Origin: Palsa-1150 sp964531095
GTDB taxonomy: Bacteria > Myxococcota_A > Polyangia > Polyangiales > Polyangiaceae
Length of the DNA: 64,000 nucleotides
Reading direction: 5' to 3'
Assembly (NCBI GenBank): GCA_964531095.1
Contig: CAZHED010000018.1
Span: forward strand, 36,235-100,234
Position 1 is the stretch's first letter; each line of letters opens with the position of its first letter. A program made the position numbers and the translations under genes. Of this stretch, positions 40,431-49,048 are shown in pieces. The notes under the pieces are model-generated. The model searched no databases and was not told the origin of the DNA. It saw only the letters and a list, made by a program, of their open reading frames with translations.

Positions 40431-40889
40431 CTATGAGGCGCGGCGCCTCGTTTCAGGCGCGCCGGGCACGCCTTGTCGCTCGCCGCTGCGTCGCCATCCC
40501 CGCTTGCGCGAGTACGAGAATCCGAGCCGATGCAGGATCGCGCGCGCGCTCGACGCGCAATACCTCACGCCGAACGCGCGCTCGATCGTCTGCCTGACTC
40601 GCAGCGTCGTGAGCGGCCCGTTCGAACGGCGATGGGCCTGCTCGATGGCGGCGACGACGCGCGTGAGCTCCACGCGCGGGTGTCTTACTCGCGGGCGTGG
40701 GGCGAGCGCCGCCGGTCCCCCCGAGCGCCACGCGTCGACCCACTGCCGGACGGCCTCGCGGGTCACTTCAAGCCGCCGCGCCACCTCGGCCTGCGACGAC
40801 CCCCGCGCGATCATCCCTATCCCCACGAGACGTCGCGCGGCCAGACGTGTCGCAAGCGAGCGCAATCGAGAACGGCCCACGATAGCCAT
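40431..40889 (-). pseudogene. Orphan IS630-type helix-turn-helix domain (transposase remnant)
   Basis: A 152-residue open frame equal to the N-terminal DNA-binding half of IS630-family transposases. ARGSSQAEVARRLEVTREAV and RQWVDAWRSGGPAALAPRP are the HTH_29-like unit. VRQTIERAFGVRYCASSARA and ILHRLGFSYSRKR are the winged part. The DDE catalytic domain that should follow is absent: the frame ends soon after SYSRKRGWRR and no continuation is seen in other frames before the ABC operon. I see no flanking inverted repeats or target duplications. It may be a decayed element or a co-opted DNA-binding protein; an intact frame with an ATG leaves both open. Confidence 0.75.
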
Positions 40890-40946
40890 GACAGCACATG
40901 ATGAGGCGCGTGCGCATCTTGGGCGTGACCGCTACAGTTGGCGCGC

Positions 40947-42092
40947 ATGTCGGGTGATATCGCTGCCCCCGTCGGGCGAGAGCCTCTGCTCAGCGGCGCT
41001 GGGCGCGCGCCCGTCGCAACCACCAGGGACGACATCGTGGCCATCCTCGGTTATGGGCGCTTCGGCCGAGCGCTCGGCCAGCTCGTCACCGAGGCCGGGC
41101 TCGCGCTCCGCGCATATGACCCGGACGCCGACGTGCCGGCTGAGTACCGGGCCGGTTCGCTGGGCGAGCTCGCCTCGGAAGCCGCGTTGGTCGTGATCGC
41201 GGTGCCGGTGCCAGGGATGGAGTCCGCGATTGTCGCTCTTCGCCCCCACCTGCGACCGTCGCAGGTGGTGCTCGACGTCGGCAGCGTGAAGGTCCGACCG
41301 GCGGCGATTCTGACGCAGACGCTCGGCGACGCGATTCCTTGGTGCGCAACCCACCCGCTTTTCGGCCCTCTCAGCCTCGCGCTCGCCGAGCGGCCGCTCC
41401 GTGTCGTTCTTTGCCCCGCGACGGCGCATCCCGATGCGGCCGCGCGCGTGCGCGCGTTCTACGAGCGGATCGGCTGCGAAGTCATCGAGCAAACTCCCGA
41501 GGCCCACGACCGGGTGATGGCGCACACGCACGCGCTCACGTTCTTCGTCGCCAAGGGGATGATCGACGCCGGAGCCGGCATGGAGGTTCCGTTCGCCCCG
41601 CCGAGCTTCCAGGCGATCGCGCGCACGATCGAGACGGTTCGCTCGGACGCAGGACACCTCTTCGCGGCGATCGCGCGGGACAATCCGTTCGCGGCGGCCG
41701 CGCGCAAGCAACTCGTCTCGGCGCTGTCGTCGATCGATCGTGCACTCGATGCCCAAGAAGCCACAGGAGAAGCTGGCGAAGCGCCCGCCGGCGATTCGAC
41801 GCGCTTCGCGATCCCGGACTTGGGGAACCGATCCCCCGAGTTGAAGCAGGCCCGCGAGCACATCGACGTCCTCGACCGGGAGATCATGCGCCTTCTCGCG
41901 CAGCGCGCCCAGCTGTCGGAGCGGGCAGCCCAAGCCAAAGCGAAGCTCGGCGCCCCCGTGCTCGACGCGACGCGCGAGGCCGAAATCATCGGTGCGCGCC
42001 GCACGTGGGCACAAGACCTGAAGCTCGACGCCGAGGCTATCTCCGACGTGTTCCGCGCCATCCTCACGATGTCGCGTCGCGCGCAGCGGTGA
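40947..42092 (+). CDS. tyrA: Prephenate dehydrogenase with C-terminal chorismate mutase domain
   Basis: A 381-residue bifunctional enzyme of tyrosine synthesis. The N-terminal NAD-binding domain has AILGYGRFGRALGQL (about 33-47) and VVLDVGSVKVRP. THPLFGPLSL holds the family's conserved catalytic-region His, and DRVMAHTHALTFFVAKGM belongs to the dimer-forming helical domain. The C-terminal 90 residues are an AroQ-type chorismate mutase (LKQAREHIDVLDREIMRLLA, QRAQLSERAAQAKAKLG, and DATREAEIIGARR). Fused enzymes such as E. coli TyrA carry the mutase at the N-terminus; here it is at the C-terminus. The ATG at 40947 lacks a clear ribosome-binding site. It is convergent with an aminotransferase that may complete the pathway. 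Confidence 0.92.
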   Translation: MSGDIAAPVGREPLLSGAGRAPVATTRDDIVAILGYGRFGRALGQLVTEAGLALRAYDPDADVPAEYRAGSLGELASEAALVVIAVPVPGMESAIVALRPHLRPSQVVLDVGSVKVRPAAILTQTLGDAIPWCATHPLFGPLSLALAERPLRVVLCPATAHPDAAARVRAFYERIGCEVIEQTPEAHDRVMAHTHALTFFVAKGMIDAGAGMEVPFAPPSFQAIARTIETVRSDAGHLFAAIARDNPFAAAARKQLVSALSSIDRALDAQEATGEAGEAPAGDSTRFAIPDLGNRSPELKQAREHIDVLDREIMRLLAQRAQLSERAAQAKAKLGAPVLDATREAEIIGARRTWAQDLKLDAEAISDVFRAILTMSRRAQR

Positions 42093-42138
42093 GGCATGCT
42101 CGAAGAGGCCGCCCTTCACCGTACGAGCGCGACCGAAG

Positions 42139-43392
42139 TTACGCGCGGGACAGAAGGCGCTCGATCCGCTCGACCGCGCGCTCGAGAACGCTCATCGGTG
42201 GCCCGAACGAGAAGCGCACGTACCCCTTGAAGCGCGACGCGCGTCCTTGCCGGCGCTTGCCCGGGTTCACGTCGAAGAACTCCCCGGGCACCACAATCAC
42301 CTTTTCTTCGAGCGCGGCGCGAAAGAAGCCCATCCCGTCGCTCAAGGGAGCCGGCAACTGCTCCACGCAGCCCCAGACGTAGAACGTCCCGTCGGGCGGG
42401 CGATCGACGCGGACCCCGAGGCGCTCCAGGTGCGACAGGAGATAATCCCGCTTGGCGCGAAATGCGGCGTGGATGGCTTTGGTCTCGGCCACGACGTGGT
42501 CCTCGCCGAGCAAAGCGACCGCCGCGCGCTGAAGCGGTCGGCTGCCGCCACCGTCGAGGAATGATCCCGCACTCGCGAGCGCCTCGACGACCTCTTTGGG
42601 CCCGAGCGCCCAGGTCACGCGCCACCCTGGGTAGCGCCAGTTCTTCGTCAGGCCGTCGAAGATGACCACCGGATCGCCATCGACGTCCTCGACGTAGCGG
42701 GCAGCGCTCTCCACGGGCAAGCGACCGGGTGGCGCGCGATAGACGTAGTGGGAGTAGAACTCGTCCAGCAAAAGGGCGCAGTCGAGCGTGCGGGCCGTCG
42801 CTACCCAACGCGACAGCTCCTCGCCTTCGACGAGCTTCCCGGTCGGGTTGCACGGGTTGCTCATCAGGATCGCCCCGAGCCCGCGGCCGAGGATCTCGCG
42901 GCGGAGCTCGTCGGCCCCGAAGGCATAGCCCCGGTCGCCTTCCAGCAAGATCGGGATCGCTGTGAACGCCTTGAAGATGTCGAGCAGCTCCTCGTACGCG
43001 GTGTAGTCCGGCAAGAAGTGCCCCAGATTGATGTGCCCCAAGCTCGCGGCGGCCCGCGTCAGCGCGGCGCGGCCCCCGCCCGAGATGCACACGTTCTCCG
43101 CGGAGTACTGCGAGCGCATCCCGCGCCGGTAGAGGGTGTTGTAGAGGGAGGCGACCGCCTCGCGCAGCTGCAAGACGCCTTGCACCGGCGCGTACTCCAG
43201 ATCGTCGATGGCGACGTCGAGGTGGCTCACCCGCGGCGGCGCCCCCGGCAGCGCGCCCGTCTCGGGCTGGCCCTGACCCAGGTTGCACCATTCCGGATCC
43301 GAGGGCGAAAACCCGTGCCGATGCGCCTCGGTCGTCACGTAAATCACCCCGGTTCGCGGAACGGTGCGAAACGCGCTGTGCTCTTCCGACAT
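42139..43392 (-). CDS. PLP-dependent class I/II aminotransferase
   Basis: A 417-residue fold-type I aminotransferase. Signatures: CNLGQGQPETGALPGAPPRV, EYAPVQGVLQLREAVASLYN, ISGGGRAALTRAAASLG, AILMSNPCNPTGKLVEG (substrate-carboxylate Asn), DEFYSHYVYR (PLP Asp and Tyr) and FDGLTKNWRYPGWRVTW, with the Schiff-base Lys in TKNW. The C-terminal YVRFSFG carries the conserved Arg. The exact substrate cannot be read, but its position facing tyrA allows a role with aromatic keto acids. The start is an ATG at 43392; the frame remains open far upstream over the neighbouring gene, where it is only a shadow. Confidence 0.92.
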   Translation of the reverse strand: MSEEHSAFRTVPRTGVIYVTTEAHRHGFSPSDPEWCNLGQGQPETGALPGAPPRVSHLDVAIDDLEYAPVQGVLQLREAVASLYNTLYRRGMRSQYSAENVCISGGGRAALTRAAASLGHINLGHFLPDYTAYEELLDIFKAFTAIPILLEGDRGYAFGADELRREILGRGLGAILMSNPCNPTGKLVEGEELSRWVATARTLDCALLLDEFYSHYVYRAPPGRLPVESAARYVEDVDGDPVVIFDGLTKNWRYPGWRVTWALGPKEVVEALASAGSFLDGGGSRPLQRAAVALLGEDHVVAETKAIHAAFRAKRDYLLSHLERLGVRVDRPPDGTFYVWGCVEQLPAPLSDGMGFFRAALEEKVIVVPGEFFDVNPGKRRQGRASRFKGYVRFSFGPPMSVLERAVERIERLLSRA

Positions 43393-43440
43393 GGGCGACC
43401 GAGAAGAGGTTACCGTGGCGAGGGCGAATCCGTCATTCGA

Positions 43441-44646
43441 ATGCAAGGTGCAGTGGTAGACGCAGTGTTGATTGGCGGGGGCATCGTGGGCCTCGCCACG
43501 GCGCTCGCTCTCCTGGCGGCTCGCCCGGGTACGGCGCTCGTCGTGCTCGAGAAGGAGGCCCAGCTCGGGGCCCACCAGACGGGGCACAACAGCGGGGTCA
43601 TCCACGCCGGTCTCTACTACAAGCCGGGCTCGCTCAAAGCGGCGATGTCTGCGCGCGGGCGAAGGCTTCTCGAGAGGTTCTGCGAAGAGCACGACGTGCC
43701 CTACGAGCGGTGCGGCAAGGTCGTCGTCGCGACGGCCAGTGACGAAGTGGCGCGGCTGGAAGAGCTCGAGCGGCGCGGTCGTGCAAACGGGCTGGGTGGG
43801 ATCGCGCGGTGGACCCCAGCCCAATTGAACGAGCGCGAGCCGCACGCGGCCGGCGTCGCGGCGCTCTTCGTGCCCGAGACCGGGATCGTCGACTACGCGC
43901 GGGTCGTGCGCGAATACGCCGTCGAGGTCAGGCGGCGGGGCGGCGAAATCCGTACGGGCGAACGGGTGACCGGCATCCAGAAGCGCGGGGGGCGGGTCGT
44001 GATCGAGTCGACGTCGGGCTCGCTCGAGGCGCGGGTGCTCGTGGCATGCGCGGGGCTCGAGAGCGATCGAGTGGCCCGCATGGCGGGTCTCGCGATCGAC
44101 GTCGCCATCGTCCCGTTCCGCGGTGAGTATTGGATGCTCGCTCCCCAGCGCTCGAGCCTGGTGCGGCATTTGATCTATCCCGTGCCCGACCCGGCGTTCC
44201 CGTTCCTCGGGGTCCACTTTACGAGGCGGATTCGCGGCGGAATCGAAGCCGGGCCCAACGCCGTTCTCGCGCTCAAGCGGGAGGGCTACGCCCGGTCGAG
44301 CTTCGACGCGCGAGACGCGTGGGAGATCGCGCGATGGCCAGGGTTCTGGCGGCTGGCGCGCCGACACTGGCAGAACGGCCTTCGCGAACAAGCGCGGTCG
44401 CTCAGCCGCAGCGCCTTTGCGCGCGCCTGCGCGAGGCTCGTCCCGGAGGTTCGGCCGGAGGATCTCGCTCCAGGAGGGGCCGGTATCCGCGCGCAGGCAG
44501 TCGCGCGAGACGGTTCGCTGGTGGATGACTTCGCGATTACCGAAGGCGAGCGCATGGTGCACGTCATCAACGCGCCCTCCCCGGCGGCGACCGCGTCGCT
44601 CGCCATCGGCGAAGAGGTGGCCGCGCGCGCCCTGCGCTGGCTATGA
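43441..44646 (+). CDS. lhgO: L-2-hydroxyglutarate oxidase LhgO
   Basis: A 401-residue FAD-dependent oxidase that clears L-2-hydroxyglutarate to 2-oxoglutarate. The N-terminus VDAVLIGGGIVGLATALALL is the FAD beta-alpha-beta motif; HQTGHNSGVIHAGLYYKPGS is the family hallmark. FVPETGIVDYARVVREYAVE, VACAGLESDRVARMAGL and PFRGEYWMLAP follow. C-terminal AIGEEVAARALRWL matches the family end. An ATG at 43441 is 48 bp from the divergent aminotransferase start, so the two promoters overlap. The product feeds the same cycle as sdh. Confidence 0.94.
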   Translation: MQGAVVDAVLIGGGIVGLATALALLAARPGTALVVLEKEAQLGAHQTGHNSGVIHAGLYYKPGSLKAAMSARGRRLLERFCEEHDVPYERCGKVVVATASDEVARLEELERRGRANGLGGIARWTPAQLNEREPHAAGVAALFVPETGIVDYARVVREYAVEVRRRGGEIRTGERVTGIQKRGGRVVIESTSGSLEARVLVACAGLESDRVARMAGLAIDVAIVPFRGEYWMLAPQRSSLVRHLIYPVPDPAFPFLGVHFTRRIRGGIEAGPNAVLALKREGYARSSFDARDAWEIARWPGFWRLARRHWQNGLREQARSLSRSAFARACARLVPEVRPEDLAPGGAGIRAQAVARDGSLVDDFAITEGERMVHVINAPSPAATASLAIGEEVAARALRWL

Positions 44647-44719
44647 CGGGAGCTGAAAGGCGGCCAATGGGCGCGCACGGCGGGCGTACCGACGCGCGCG
44701 CCCGTAAGGGTCTCTCGTT

Positions 44720-45961
44720 TCAACCGCCTTTGGCCGCGTCCATCGGCGGCGTCATCGTGCCACCTTCCGTGGGCATCGTGCCGCCCTCAGCGGGCATCGC
44801 GCCGCCCTCGGCGGGGGCGGGGCGGCAACTGAGGGTCATCGCTCCTCCGGCTGCGGCGCAAATGTCGCCCGCGGGGCAGTCGGCAGCGGTGCCGCAGACC
44901 AGCCGTCCCGTCGGGCACGTTCCAGCGTCGGTCGCCTCGCAGATCGCGGCGCCGCCACCGGTACAGCAGACCTCTCCTGCAGCGCAGCTTCCGTGGGTGC
45001 ACGGCGGCGTCACGCAAGTCATGGCGCCTCCGCCGCCAGCCATGCACACTTCGCCCATCGCGCAGTCGGCGGCCGTGGCACAGATCACGTTGCACCCGGC
45101 CGCCCCGGGGGCCTGGCAGTTGTCGACGCCCCCGCCTCGGCCCGCACAGCAGACCATCCCTGCGCCGCAGCTCCCCGCCGTGCACGGGGGAGCGCCGCAC
45201 GTCATCGCTCCGCCGCCGCCCATGTTGCACGTCTGACCCGACGGGCAATCGGCGTTCGCCGCGCAAACCTGCAAGGAGCCCATCGGGCACGTCGCCTGGC
45301 ACATCGCACCGCCGCCGCGACCCATGCCGCCGGTGCAGCACACTTGGCCTGCGCCGCAGCTGGTTGGCCCGGTGCAAGGGGGCGTGAAGCAAACCATGAG
45401 ACCACCTCGGCCCACGCACATCTGACCGGTCGGGCAGTCGGTATTCGCCGCGCAAAGTTGGATGCCGTTCGCCGAGCAAGCGCTCTCGCAGAGCGTGGCG
45501 GCGCCCCCTCCTCCGACACCCATACCGCCGCCGTCTCCAGGCTCCACGCAGCACACCTTGCCGGCGCATTGCAGGGATCCGGTGCATGCGGTGACCACGC
45601 CGCCCGCCTGGCAGGCGCTCGGCCCGGCTACGCACGTATCCACGGGAAGCGGAAAGCCCCCCCTCCCGGCATCGGCGGCACGCGGCGGCGTGACCGAACA
45701 GCAGACTTCGGAGCCCTGGCAGTAGGCCTGCTGACCCAGCGCCATGCCGCACGGAACGCCGGTCGGAACGATCGCCCCGCCTTCCGTGAGAATACCGCCG
45801 CTGCTGCCGGCGCCACCGCTGCTCGAACCGCCTCCGGCCCCGGAGCTCGACGAGCTACCCGCGCCGCCGCCGGTGCCGCCACCAGTCGTACTCGAGCCAC
45901 CGCACGCCGCCGCGAGCGCAAGTACGCTCGATGCCACAAAGAATATGCGAGACCATTTCAT
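44720..45961 (-). CDS. Cysteine-rich lipoprotein with Gly/Ser linker and tail repeat
   Basis: A 413-residue surface lipoprotein. Lipobox LALAAC (Cys near residue 20) is followed by a Gly/Ser-rich flexible stretch to about residue 56. The body (57-380) contains roughly five Cys-rich units of the form C-x-x-x-x-D-C-P-x-G-x-x-C and CCxGG, for example NTDCPTGQMCVGRG, CGAGQVCCTGG, NADCPSGQTCNMGG and AADCAMGEVCMAGG. The C-terminus is a tandem repeat of EGGAMPA/EGGTMPT. The fold is unlike the eight-Cys units of the 911-residue protein, so it is a separate family. No enzyme domain. Promoter region 45962-46170 is divergent with the GMC operon. Confidence 0.87.
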   Translation of the reverse strand: MKWSRIFFVASSVLALAAACGGSSTTGGGTGGGAGSSSSSGAGGGSSSGGAGSSGGILTEGGAIVPTGVPCGMALGQQAYCQGSEVCCSVTPPRAADAGRGGFPLPVDTCVAGPSACQAGGVVTACTGSLQCAGKVCCVEPGDGGGMGVGGGGAATLCESACSANGIQLCAANTDCPTGQMCVGRGGLMVCFTPPCTGPTSCGAGQVCCTGGMGRGGGAMCQATCPMGSLQVCAANADCPSGQTCNMGGGGAMTCGAPPCTAGSCGAGMVCCAGRGGGVDNCQAPGAAGCNVICATAADCAMGEVCMAGGGGAMTCVTPPCTHGSCAAGEVCCTGGGAAICEATDAGTCPTGRLVCGTAADCPAGDICAAAGGAMTLSCRPAPAEGGAMPAEGGTMPTEGGTMTPPMDAAKGG

Positions 45962-46170
45962 GACAAGCTACCTCCCGCTTCGTCCGGAACCGGGCGCACC
46001 GTAGCGCGAGCCGTCAAATCCAATGCGTCTCACGGCGGTCACGGGGCGAATCCCCCCTTGCCATCTTTTTGCGTTGATGCTTGGGCTCGCTTCGCGTCCA
46101 GGTGCGCGCGTTCAGCTCGTTCGCGTGGCTCAGGCGCGCCGCCGGGTACATCGCTTGCGACGTTCGCGGC

Positions 46171-46692
46171 ATGGCCACGCTCTCCCTCGCCGGCCCCGCC
46201 GGCCGGGCTCGCGCACCTCGGGCGGAGCCACCGCGCGACTTTGCAAGGACGACGTTGAAGCCGCGGCATCGACCGCTCGTGAGAGCGCTGGCCGAGGCGA
46301 TGTTCGCGCACCCGCTCGGGCCCACGCACGAGCGCCTCGACGGGTTCGTCGACGAGTTTGACAGCTTCATCAGCTTCGCGAGCAGCACCCTTCGCTTCGG
46401 CCTCCTGGTGATGCTCGGAGTGGTGCGCTTCGCGCCCCTCGTCGTGCTGCGGCGCCTCTCGACGTTCGAAGGGTTGAGCCTCGAAGACCGCGTGCGCGTC
46501 ATCGAGCGCATGGCGGCGTCGCGCGTGATCGGGCTGGCGCTCGTACTGGTCGCCTACAAGGCGATCTTCTCGCTGCTCTTCTTCGAGCACGACGAGGAGC
46601 TCGCCGCGCTGGGCTACAAGAACGAGCGGCACCGCCATGAGGGCGTGCCTCGCCTTGCTCTCGCGGCCGATGCGGGCGAGGTCGCCGAGTGA
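46171..46692 (+). CDS. GMC oxidoreductase partner (gluconate 2-dehydrogenase subunit 3-like)
   Basis: A 173-residue protein with two probable membrane helices (TLRFGLLVMLGVVRFAPLVV and RVIGLALVLVAYKAIFSLLF). The N-terminal part RTTLKPRHRPLVRALAEAMF recalls the small subunit that accompanies membrane-bound GMC dehydrogenases. The ATG at 46171 was preferred; the frame opens to 46081. Its stop overlaps the GMC start as GTGA, so the pair is translationally coupled. It probably anchors the flavoenzyme to the membrane or passes electrons to it; that is inference from position and size. Confidence 0.72.
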   Translation: MATLSLAGPAGRARAPRAEPPRDFARTTLKPRHRPLVRALAEAMFAHPLGPTHERLDGFVDEFDSFISFASSTLRFGLLVMLGVVRFAPLVVLRRLSTFEGLSLEDRVRVIERMAASRVIGLALVLVAYKAIFSLLFFEHDEELAALGYKNERHRHEGVPRLALAADAGEVAE

Positions 46693-48212
46693 TCGGCGCC
46701 GTCGTTCGCGGGCGTGAGGCCGACTCGCCTTTCTCCGACCGAGCCGACGTGATCGTCGTCGGTTCGGGAGCCGGCGGAGCAGTCGCCGCGCGCGAGCTCG
46801 CAAGCGAAGGCCGCAGCGTGATTGTCGTCGAAGAAGGCGGCTACTGGGGCCCCGAGCAATACAGCGTGATGACGCCGTCGAACATGTTCCGGCGGATGGC
46901 GCGCGAGGCGGCGCTCGGTACGGCGGTCGGCATCGGCGACACACCGCTCATCGCGGTGCTCGCGGGCAAGTGTGTCGGAGGTTCGAGCGTGTTGACGGGC
47001 GGCGTGTGCTTTCGCATCCCCGAGCAGGTGCTCGTCCAGTGGGTGCGCGAGCTCGGGTTGGCGCACATGAGCCCGGACGCGCTCGAGCCGCACTTCGCCG
47101 CGGTCGAGCGAGCGATGGACGTGGAAACCGTTCCCGCGCACATGCGGTCGCGCAGCACCGAGCTCTTCGTGGAGGGGGCGGCCAAGCTCGGAATCCGAAT
47201 GAAGCCGCTCCGACGCAACACGCGCGGCTGCAAAGGCGCGGCCCGCTGCAATTTCGGATGCCCGCACTTCGCCAAGATGAGCGTAGACGTTTCGTACTTG
47301 CCAGAGGCGTGCGCGCACGGTGCGCGCATCCTGTCCGACGCGCTCGTCGAGCGCATCCTCTTCACCGGGCGGCGCGCGACCGGCGTCGAAGGGCGCTTCC
47401 TCGACGAGACAGGGGAGCCTCGCGTGAAGTTCCGGATCGCCGCCGATGTGGTCGTCGTCGCGTGCGGCGCGCTCCACACGCCTTTGCTGTTGCGACGAAG
47501 CGGTCTGCGCGGCCGCCACCTGGGCCGGGGGCTCACGCTGCACCCGTCAGTGCGCGTGTACGGGATCTTCGATGAGCGGGTCGACGGGTGGGATGGCGCG
47601 TTCCAGAGCGTGTACAGCGATGATTTCGAACACGAGGGGATCACGCTGATCAGCGCTTACGGTACGCCGAGCTTGCTCGCCGGGGGCTTCCCCGGTGTGG
47701 GGCGCGAGCATCGGCGGTTCGTGCACAAGATTCCGAACACGGCCGTCTTCGGCGCGATGATCCGCGACGACGGCGGAGGGCGCGTGCGCCGGTGGATTTC
47801 GCGCGAGCCGCTCGTTTCCTATCGCCTGGCGGCGCGTGACGGAGAGCGGATGCGACGGGCGATGCGCATCCTCGCCGAGATGGCGTTCGCCGCCGGAGCC
47901 CGCCAGGTGATCCTCCCGGTGTTCGGCGCCCCGCCGGTGGCATCGACGCAGGAGCTCGAGGCCCTGCTTGCCCGCCGGCCGAGCTTGCGGCGTGTGGAGT
48001 GCGTGGCGTTCCACCCGCTCGGATCGGCCAAGATGAGCACGGACCCGAGCCGTGGCGTCGTGAAGCCGTCGGGCGAGACGTGGGCCGCGGACAACCTGTT
48101 CGTCGCCGATGGCAGCGTGCTGCCCACGAGCGTGGGAGTGAACTCGCAGCTGCCGGTGATGGCCGTTGCTCGGCAGATAGCGCGAGGAATCGCCCGAGCG
48201 CCGCGCCCGTAA
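46689..48212 (+). CDS. GMC family oxidoreductase
   Basis: A 507-residue FAD-dependent alcohol/sterol oxidoreductase. The N-terminus ADVIVVGSGAGGAVAARELA is the FAD-binding fold; LAGKCVGGSSVLTGGVCFR corresponds to the GMC signature 1 region, DVVVVACGALHTPLLLRRSG to signature 2. GCKGAARCNFGCPHFAK has three Cys in a C-x6-C-x3-C spacing typical of the cholesterol-oxidase-like branch. The C-terminal AFHPLGSAKMSTDPSRG and VGVNSQLPVMAVARQIARGI carry the active-site His and Asn. Substrate not determinable. Starts with a GTG that overlaps the partner gene by 4 bp. Confidence 0.93.
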   Translation: MIGAVVRGREADSPFSDRADVIVVGSGAGGAVAARELASEGRSVIVVEEGGYWGPEQYSVMTPSNMFRRMAREAALGTAVGIGDTPLIAVLAGKCVGGSSVLTGGVCFRIPEQVLVQWVRELGLAHMSPDALEPHFAAVERAMDVETVPAHMRSRSTELFVEGAAKLGIRMKPLRRNTRGCKGAARCNFGCPHFAKMSVDVSYLPEACAHGARILSDALVERILFTGRRATGVEGRFLDETGEPRVKFRIAADVVVVACGALHTPLLLRRSGLRGRHLGRGLTLHPSVRVYGIFDERVDGWDGAFQSVYSDDFEHEGITLISAYGTPSLLAGGFPGVGREHRRFVHKIPNTAVFGAMIRDDGGGRVRRWISREPLVSYRLAARDGERMRRAMRILAEMAFAAGARQVILPVFGAPPVASTQELEALLARRPSLRRVECVAFHPLGSAKMSTDPSRGVVKPSGETWAADNLFVADGSVLPTSVGVNSQLPVMAVARQIARGIARAPRP

Positions 48213-48237
48213 CGCGGCGAGGCAAGCACCCGTCGCT

Positions 48238-48855
48238 TCAGTTGTTCAACGCGCCTTGGGCGATCCAAGCCCGAACCGTGTCGCGGGTCGCCTGGGGTAG
48301 CAGCTGACCCCCCATCGGCATCGACGCGCCGCACTGGCCGAGAGCTCCCGACGCGCACGCAGCGGCGAGAGGCGCCAGGGCCCCATCCATCTTGAGCATG
48401 AGATAACTGCTGGTCGGCGATCCGGCCGTCACTACGTTCATCGACGGGTCTTCGACGGAGGGCTGTCCGACCAGCCCCGCAAGGATCGTCGTCGGGTCGC
48501 CGGCGCTGTACGGCGGACCGAGGTACGCCCGGTTGCCGCCCGTTCCCTTGCCGTTGGTCGCGACGCTCGGGTCACCGTGGCACATGGCGCTGCCGGCCGA
48601 GCAACTGCGCTTGAAGATCGGCATCACGTCTTGCGCGAACGAGACGGTCGCGCCGGCGTCCGTCTCGGCGCCGTCTGCTGGGCTGTCGGCCTCCGCCTCG
48701 CCCGAGTCCACCGCCAGGACATCGCCGTCAGCCGCCGGCGGCCCGCCGTCGATCGCGGGCGAGTGCGGCGAACTACCCGCCGACGAGCACCCCACGGCCC
48801 CCGAAAGCACGAGGATCCGTGCACTGGACGTCCATCGCCCGCAGACCATGTGCAT
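48238..48855 (-). CDS. Lipoprotein with cytochrome-c-like domain lacking canonical CxxCH
   Basis: A 205-residue predicted lipoprotein. The signal ends at a lipobox LSGAVGC (near residue 23), followed by an Asp/Ala-rich linker to about residue 70. The C-terminal domain begins VSFAQDVMPIFKRSCSAGSA and resembles the planctomycete/myxobacterial cytochrome-c-like module. Its haem motif is stretched: C-S-A-G-S-A-M-C-H-G, that is CxxxxxxCH rather than CxxCH, then CGASMPMGGQLLP (a Met that could be the sixth ligand) and DTVRAWIAQGA. Covalent haem is therefore uncertain. The start at 48855 is followed by a second ATG at 48849. Its 3' end nearly meets the GMC gene (convergent). Confidence 0.78.
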   Translation of the reverse strand: MHMVCGRWTSSARILVLSGAVGCSSAGSSPHSPAIDGGPPAADGDVLAVDSGEAEADSPADGAETDAGATVSFAQDVMPIFKRSCSAGSAMCHGDPSVATNGKGTGGNRAYLGPPYSAGDPTTILAGLVGQPSVEDPSMNVVTAGSPTSSYLMLKMDGALAPLAAACASGALGQCGASMPMGGQLLPQATRDTVRAWIAQGALNN

Positions 48856-49048
48856 GATTCGATTCCGTCCATTGTCATCGTTCGGAGACGCGATTTCCAG
48901 CGCGCCCCTTCCGCCGCGCCAGCGCCGGGGCACCGACGGACCCAGGGGGCACCCGTCGCCGGAGTCTCCGTTTGGGTGACAGAGTGCAAGGTGCCTCTCA
49001 GCGGGCGAAGGTGTAGAACGCAGGCGGGAGACTGCAAGGAGCCATCCA

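Noticed and set aside
40436..40450. GAGGCG...CGCCTC inverted repeat after the exporter operon as a terminator
   Set aside because: Only 6 bp of stem, no T-run, and it overlaps the 3' end of the IS630-like frame.
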